A stretch of 9,757 nt of DNA, from positions 1 to 9,757 of the forward strand of contig JBEAOO010000227.1 of assembly GCA_041164825.1 (NCBI GenBank). Reading direction: 5' to 3'. This DNA comes from JBEAOO01 sp041164825 (GTDB taxonomy: Bacteria > Pseudomonadota > Gammaproteobacteria > Burkholderiales > Burkholderiaceae_C). Positions 6,146-9,757 of the stretch are shown here, one piece after another. Numbering within the stretch: position 1 is the first letter of the stretch; the number at the start of each line of letters is the position of its first letter. Both the position numbers and the translations under genes were made by a program. The notes under the pieces were generated by a model that had not been told where the DNA came from, searched no databases, and saw only the letters and a list, made by a program, of their open reading frames with translations.

Positions 6146-7084
6146 TCAGTCCCGCGCGTCCAGCTCGCGGTGGCGCACCAGCGCCACCGTGCGCTCGGCA
6201 AACAGCCGGGCCAGCGTCTCCACAAAATACACCGAGCGGTGCTGCCCGCCGGTGCAGCCGATGGCCACGGTGAGGTAGCTGCGGTGGTCGTTCTCGAACG
6301 CGGGCAACCAGCGTGTGATGAAGGCCTGGATCTGCCCCAGCATCTCGCCCACCTCGGGCTGCAGAGCCAGGTACTCGGCCACCGGCGCGTCGCGGCCGGT
6401 GAGCGGGCGCAGCTCGCGCAGGTAGTGCGGGTTGGGCAGCACGCGCACGTCAAACACGTAGTCGGCGTCCAGCGGCACACCGCGTTTGAAGGCGAACGAC
6501 TCGAACACCAACGTCAGTTGTTGGGGTTGCGCCTGCACCAGGTCGCGCATCCAGGTGCGCAGCTGGGCGGGGCGCAGCTGGCTGGTGTCAATCACGGTGC
6601 TGAGCTCGCGCAACTCGGCCAGCAGTTCGCGCTCCAGCTCAATCGCGTCGATCAGCCCGCGGTGCGCGTTGTGGTCTTCCTCGCGGCGGTGCGGCAAGGC
6701 ATCGGCGTTTTGGCGCGCCTCGGCCACTTGCTTGAGCGGGTGCGGGCGGCGGGTTTCAGAGAAACGGCGCACCAGCGCATCGGTGCTGGCGTCCAAAAAC
6801 AGCGATCGCACGGCCACGCCTTCAGAGCGCAGGCGGTGGATCAGCGGCAGCAGGTGCGGCAGCGAACCGGCGCTGCGGATGTCGACCGCAATCGCCACCC
6901 GACGGTGTTGGTGCGTGCGCTCCAACTGCAAAAAATCGGGCAGCAACTCGGGCGGCAGGTTGTCGACGCAATAAAAACCGGTGTCTTCCAGCGCGTGCAT
7001 GGCCACCGATTTGCCGGAGCCCGAGATGCCGGTCACCAAGACCAGGTCGTTGCCGGGGCCGCCGGTGGCGTGGGTGGGGTTCAT
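6146..7084 (-). CDS. rapZ: RapZ / YvcJ family nucleotide-binding protein
   Basis: In E. coli RapZ is an adaptor that senses glucosamine-6-phosphate and guides RNase E to the small RNA GlmZ; Bacillus YvcJ hydrolyses nucleotides. This protein has 312 residues against 284 in E. coli. Family marks are the P-loop GISGSGKS at 19-26, GFYCVDNLPPELL at 36-48, LFLDAS at 95-100, RRFSETRRPHPL at 106-117, FDVRVLPNPHYL at 211-222, and the hallmark GCTGGQHRSVY at 276-286. There is an extra charged stretch of roughly 20 residues at about 118-142. The C-terminus ends in HRELDARD and lacks the basic KRK-type tail that the E. coli protein uses for RNA binding. The start ATG overlaps the recN stop by 4 nt (ATGA) and has no Shine-Dalgarno of its own, so it should be translationally coupled. 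Family identity is secure; the RNA-adaptor role in this organism is uncertain. Confidence 0.95.
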   Translation of the reverse strand: MNPTHATGGPGNDLVLVTGISGSGKSVAMHALEDTGFYCVDNLPPELLPDFLQLERTHQHRRVAIAVDIRSAGSLPHLLPLIHRLRSEGVAVRSLFLDASTDALVRRFSETRRPHPLKQVAEARQNADALPHRREEDHNAHRGLIDAIELERELLAELRELSTVIDTSQLRPAQLRTWMRDLVQAQPQQLTLVFESFAFKRGVPLDADYVFDVRVLPNPHYLRELRPLTGRDAPVAEYLALQPEVGEMLGQIQAFITRWLPAFENDHRSYLTVAIGCTGGQHRSVYFVETLARLFAERTVALVRHRELDARD

Positions 7085-8805
7085 GGTCGCTTGCGTTTGG
7101 CGGTGGGGGTGGGCGCGGTGGGCGCCGAAACAGAAGCTGACGCAGAAGCAGAAGCCGTGCCGCCCACGGTGAGCATTTCTTGGGCATGGGCCAGGCTGGT
7201 GCCCGAGAGGCGCTCGCCACCCAACATGCGCGCCACCTCGGCCACGCGGGCTTCGCCCTGCACGGCGCTCACGGTGCTGAGCGTGTGGCCCTCCACCGCG
7301 CGCTTGGCCACCACCCAGTGGTGGTCGGCGCAGGCCGCCACTTGGGGCAAGTGGGTCACGGCCAGCACCTGGCGGTCGCGGCCCAGTTGCTTCATCAGCC
7401 GGCCCACGGTCTCGGCCACGGCGCCGCCCACGCCGGCATCGATCTCGTCAAAAATCAGCGTGCCGGCTTCGCCCAGCTGGCTGGTGGTGACGGCAATGGC
7501 CAGCGCAATGCGCGACAACTCGCCGCCCGACGCCACCTTGGCCAGCGGCCGCGGTGTGCTGCCCTCGTGGCCCGCCACCAAAAATTCGGCCGACTCCAGG
7601 CCAAACGATTGCGGCGCGTCTTGCGCCAGCAGCGCCACTTCAAAGCGACCGCCCGCCATGCCGAGTTGCTGCATCGCTTGGCTGACCGCCACGGACAGCG
7701 GCGGCGCAGCCTCGCGGCGCGCTTTGGAGGCCGCGCGAGCGTGCTGGTCGTAGTTCTTTTGGGCCCCGGCCACGGCGGCACGCAGGCTGTCGAGGTCGGT
7801 GGCGGCGTCCAGCGCTTGCAGCTCGCTTTGCCACTGCGCCAGCAGCGCGGGCAATTCGGGGGCAGGGCGGCGGTAGCGGCGGGCTTGGCTCATCCAGGCC
7901 GAGAGGCGCTCGTCCAGCGCGGCCAGGCGGTGCGGCTCGGGCTCGATGCGGTTGAGGTAGCTGTTGAGCGTGTGCGCGGCGTCTTGCAACTGCGTTTGCG
8001 CGCTTTGCAGCACCTCGATCACCTCGGCCAGCGCCGGGTCGTGGTCCACCACGTCTTGCAGCGCGTCAATGGCGCGGCCGGTCAGCGACTCGGCGTTGTC
8101 ATCGGCATCGGCCACGGCGCCGGCAGCGCGCTGCGCCGCTTCAATCAGCGACTGCGCATGCGCCAGCTTTTGGTGCTCGGTGTTGATCTCGTCCCACTCG
8201 CCTTCGGCCGGGCCCAGCTTGTCGAGCTCGCCAATTTGCCAGGCCAGGCGCTCGCGCTCGCGTGCCAAATCGGCCTGTTGCGATTGGGCCAGCGTCAGCG
8301 CCTCGCTGGCGGCGCGCAGCTGCTGCCAGGCGGCGCTCAGCGGCGCGGTGTCGAGGCCGGCATAGGCATCGAGCAGCGCGCGCACCGAGGGGCCGCGCGT
8401 CAGGCTTTGCCAGGCGTGTTGGCCGTGAATGTCGACCAGCCAATCGGCCGCGGCGCGCAGCTGCGTCAGCGTGGCCGGGCTGCCATTCACCCAAGCGCGG
8501 CTTTTGCCTTGATTGTCAATGCTGCGGCGCAGCAGCAGGCTGTCGCCCTCGGCGTCAAAACCGGCTTCTTCCAACCAAGGTTTGAGGCCCGGGGGCGCGT
8601 CAAACTCGGCGCTGATGTCGGCCCGCGTGGCGCCCTCGCGCACCACGCCGGCATCGCCCCGGCTGCCCAGGGCCAGCTGCAGCGCGTCGATCAAGATCGA
8701 TTTGCCGGCGCCGGTTTCGCCCGTGAGCACGCTGAAGCCGCCCTCAAAGTCCACATCCAGCGCGGTGACGATCACAAAGTCGCGCAGGGCCAGGTGACGC
8801 AGCAT
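7081..8805 (-). CDS. recN: DNA repair protein RecN (SMC-like ATPase)
   Basis: RecN is a cohesin-like ATPase that binds DNA ends and promotes RecA-dependent double-strand-break repair in the cytoplasm. The protein has 574 residues (usual about 550-560). The N-terminal ATPase half holds Walker A GETGAGKS at 29-36. A long coiled-coil middle (about 150-370) follows. The C-terminal ATPase half has the ABC signature SGGELS at 426-431, Walker B LIFDEID at 450-456 with catalytic Glu454, and the switch His485 in AVTH. All ATPase elements are intact. The last 27 residues (548-574) are an Ala-Ser/Pro-Thr low-complexity tail ending KRKRP, which I do not recall from E. coli RecN. The ATG comes one base after the nadK stop, with GGGAG 9 nt upstream. 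No clear CTG-N10-CAG LexA box precedes it in the end of nadK. Confidence 0.97.
   Translation of the reverse strand: MLRHLALRDFVIVTALDVDFEGGFSVLTGETGAGKSILIDALQLALGSRGDAGVVREGATRADISAEFDAPPGLKPWLEEAGFDAEGDSLLLRRSIDNQGKSRAWVNGSPATLTQLRAAADWLVDIHGQHAWQSLTRGPSVRALLDAYAGLDTAPLSAAWQQLRAASEALTLAQSQQADLARERERLAWQIGELDKLGPAEGEWDEINTEHQKLAHAQSLIEAAQRAAGAVADADDNAESLTGRAIDALQDVVDHDPALAEVIEVLQSAQTQLQDAAHTLNSYLNRIEPEPHRLAALDERLSAWMSQARRYRRPAPELPALLAQWQSELQALDAATDLDSLRAAVAGAQKNYDQHARAASKARREAAPPLSVAVSQAMQQLGMAGGRFEVALLAQDAPQSFGLESAEFLVAGHEGSTPRPLAKVASGGELSRIALAIAVTTSQLGEAGTLIFDEIDAGVGGAVAETVGRLMKQLGRDRQVLAVTHLPQVAACADHHWVVAKRAVEGHTLSTVSAVQGEARVAEVARMLGGERLSGTSLAHAQEMLTVGGTASASASASVSAPTAPTPTAKRKRP
7132..7155 (-). 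repeat. Hexanucleotide repeat encoding the RecN Ala-Ser tail
   Basis: Four 6-bp units on the minus strand, GCTTCT, GCTTCT, GCGTCA and GCTTCT, encode (Ala-Ser)4 in the C-terminal tail of RecN. Three are identical and one is silently degenerate. Slippage by whole units would change tail length without shifting the frame or affecting the downstream rapZ overlap. Confidence 0.7.
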
Positions 8806-8806
8806 C

Positions 8807-9682
8807 TCAGGCGACTCCCGTGTTCCAGTGCAGCTTGCGGCGCAGCGTGGCGTAATAGCTCCAGCCCACCGGGTGCAAAAAGCGCACTTGGTGTTCGGAC
8901 GGGCGCACGGTGATGCGGTCGCCGTGCATCAAGCTCGCCAAGCCCTGCATGTCGAAGTTCACGCTGGCATCGCGGCCCGCCACGATCTCGATGCTGACCT
9001 CGCTCTGGTCGGGCAAGACGATCGGCCGGTTTGACAAATCGTGCGGCGCAATCGGCACCACCACCCAGGCCTTGGCCCCGGGGTGCAAGATCGGGCCGCC
9101 GGCCGACAGCGCATAGGCTGTGGAGCCCGTGGGCGAGCCGATGATCAGCCCGTCGGCCCGCACATTGGCCACAAACTCGTTGCCAATCTCCATCTTGAGT
9201 TCAACCATGCTGGCCGTCGCGCCGCGGCTCACCACCACGTCGTTCATCGCCAGCGCTTCAAAAATCGATTCGCCGTCGCGCAGCACACAGCCGTCCAACA
9301 TGCTGCGGTGCTCTTCCACAAAGTCGCCCGCCAACATGGGCGCCAGCGTGTGCGCAAACTGGTCCACCGCCACATCGGTGATGAAACCCAGGCGGCCGGT
9401 GTTGATGCCAATCAGCGGCGTGTTGAAGCGGGCCAGCTGGCGCGCGATGCCCAGCATCGTGCCGTCGCCGCCCACCACAATCGCCAAGTCGCAGTGTTGG
9501 CCCAGCTCTTCCGGGGTCATGGCGCCGTAGCCGGTCAGGCCGGTGTTGAGCGCGGTCTCGGCTTCGAGGCTCACCTCTAAGCCTTGGCGCAGCAAAAAAT
9601 GCGCAATGTCTTCCAGCAGCCCGCGCATGCCCTGCGCATGGTATTTGCCCACAAGTGCGGCATGACGAAAACGGCTCTGCAT
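8807..9682 (-). CDS. nadK: NAD kinase
   Basis: NAD kinase phosphorylates NAD+ to NADP+ and so sets the NADP(H) pool used in biosynthesis and antioxidant reduction. The protein has 291 residues, like E. coli NadK (292). Key motifs are GGDGTML at 71-77 with catalytic Asp73, GINTGRLGF at 92-100, ALAMNDVV at 144-151, the DGLIIGSPTGSTAYALSAGGPI block at 177-198, and HDLSNRPIV at 214-222. The start ATG at 9682 gives the expected N-terminus and no in-frame alternative is better. No Shine-Dalgarno is present, but a -10-like hexamer ends 7 nt upstream, which fits a leaderless transcript. It is the first gene of the operon nadK-recN-rapZ-LON; nadK-recN pairing is common in proteobacteria. Confidence 0.97.
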   Translation of the reverse strand: MQSRFRHAALVGKYHAQGMRGLLEDIAHFLLRQGLEVSLEAETALNTGLTGYGAMTPEELGQHCDLAIVVGGDGTMLGIARQLARFNTPLIGINTGRLGFITDVAVDQFAHTLAPMLAGDFVEEHRSMLDGCVLRDGESIFEALAMNDVVVSRGATASMVELKMEIGNEFVANVRADGLIIGSPTGSTAYALSAGGPILHPGAKAWVVVPIAPHDLSNRPIVLPDQSEVSIEIVAGRDASVNFDMQGLASLMHGDRITVRPSEHQVRFLHPVGWSYYATLRRKLHWNTGVA

Positions 9683-9689
9683 GCGCCGA

Positions 9690-9695
9690 ATTACA
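9690..9695 (-). promoter_or_regulatory. Candidate -10 element for the nadK operon (predicts a leaderless mRNA)
   Basis: Minus-strand TGTAAT, one mismatch from TATAAT, ends 7 nt before the nadK ATG and predicts transcription starting at about 9683. The spacing is identical to that of the mutM element. Only a partial -35 (TTCGGC-type, 15-nt spacer) can be found. Confidence 0.4.
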
Positions 9696-9706
9696 CCACA
9701 GGGGCA

Positions 9707-9732
9707 CCCCGCCGAAGCCCGGGCGGGCGGGG
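9707..9732. repeat. G/C-rich inverted repeat in the region upstream of nadK
   Basis: CCCCGCC (9707-9713) and GGCGGGG (9726-9732) are perfect complements separated by 12 nt. A competing pair, AAGCCC (9715-9720) with GGGCTT (9730-9735), overlaps it. The repeat lies upstream of the predicted nadK start, so it would not be in that mRNA; an operator or chance are both possible. No CIRCE element is seen in these 75 bases. Confidence 0.3.
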
Positions 9733-9749
9733 CTTGCCAGCTGCCGACC

Positions 9750-9755
9750 TACAAT
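9750..9755 (+). promoter_or_regulatory. Candidate -10 element for a rightward gene beyond the window
   Basis: TACAAT on the plus strand is one mismatch from TATAAT, two bases before the window ends. It would serve a gene divergent from nadK. In Burkholderiales hrcA is a frequent neighbour of nadK, so hrcA is my guess, but none of its coding sequence is present to confirm it. No good -35 lies at standard spacing. Confidence 0.3.
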
Positions 9756-9757
9756 GA

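Noticed and set aside
6098..8913. Long plus-strand frames (551 and 577 codons) over rapZ, recN and nadK
   Set aside because: They are shadows of the minus-strand operon; no domain, Shine-Dalgarno or sensible composition.
9686..9701. LexA-like sequence CTGT...TCGG overlapping the nadK -10 element
   Set aside because: Only the left half-site matches; the right half differs at two of four positions from ACAG, so it is not counted as an SOS box.
9733..9738. CTTGCC as a sigma-32 -35 element for a heat-shock promoter
   Set aside because: The spacing to TACAAT is only 11 nt and there is no CCCCAT-type -10, so there is no basis for a sigma-32 call.
1..9757. Search for a defence system, mobile element, CRISPR array or RNA gene, since a novel system was suggested
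   Set aside because: All genes but the dynamin-like one and the LON-domain protein are core housekeeping types with uniform codon bias; no transposase, integrase, direct-repeat array, att-like repeat or tRNA-like sequence was found. The dynamin-like GTPase is alone with repair genes, not in a defence context.

Overview
The window reads as an ordinary, vertically inherited chromosomal segment of a high-G+C betaproteobacterium, most likely order Burkholderiales and probably family Comamonadaceae. The clues are very strong G/C bias at third codon positions, the protein sequences, and gene neighbourhoods typical of that order. I see no rRNA, tRNA, insertion sequence, phage gene or CRISPR array. 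About 97% of the window is coding.

Layout, left to right. (1) An exported tetratricopeptide-repeat protein on the minus strand runs off the left edge. (2) It is divergent, across 95 bp, from a plus-strand cluster: mutM, then a dynamin-like GTPase (here called dlp), then mutY, which overlaps dlp by one base. (3) Facing this cluster is a compact minus-strand operon, read from the right: nadK, recN, rapZ, and a LON substrate-binding-domain protein. Its junctions are a 1-nt gap, a 4-nt ATGA overlap and a 5-nt gap. (4) The last 75 bp are the upstream region of nadK. They hold a -10-like element pointing rightwards to a gene outside the window, which could be hrcA on the basis of synteny.

Functionally the two facing clusters lean toward genome maintenance and oxidative stress. 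MutM removes 8-oxoguanine and MutY removes adenine mispaired with it. RecN acts in double-strand-break repair, and NAD kinase supplies NADP(H) for reductive defence. RapZ is an RNA/nucleotide-binding regulator. The LON-domain protein has no protease part, and its role is unknown.

The points most worth a second look are these. A dynamin-family GTPase sits between the two 8-oxoguanine repair glycosylases and is tied to mutY by an overlapping stop/start. The 146-bp mutM-dlp gap holds three mutually complementary segments ending in a T6 run (a terminator with a competing hairpin). The same gap holds a 20-codon Phe-rich ORF that has a possible Shine-Dalgarno and whose stop overlaps the dlp start as ATGA, while dlp itself has no Shine-Dalgarno. 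Finally, mutM and nadK both have a -10-like hexamer ending exactly 7 nt before the ATG, which predicts leaderless mRNAs. None of this was tested by database search.
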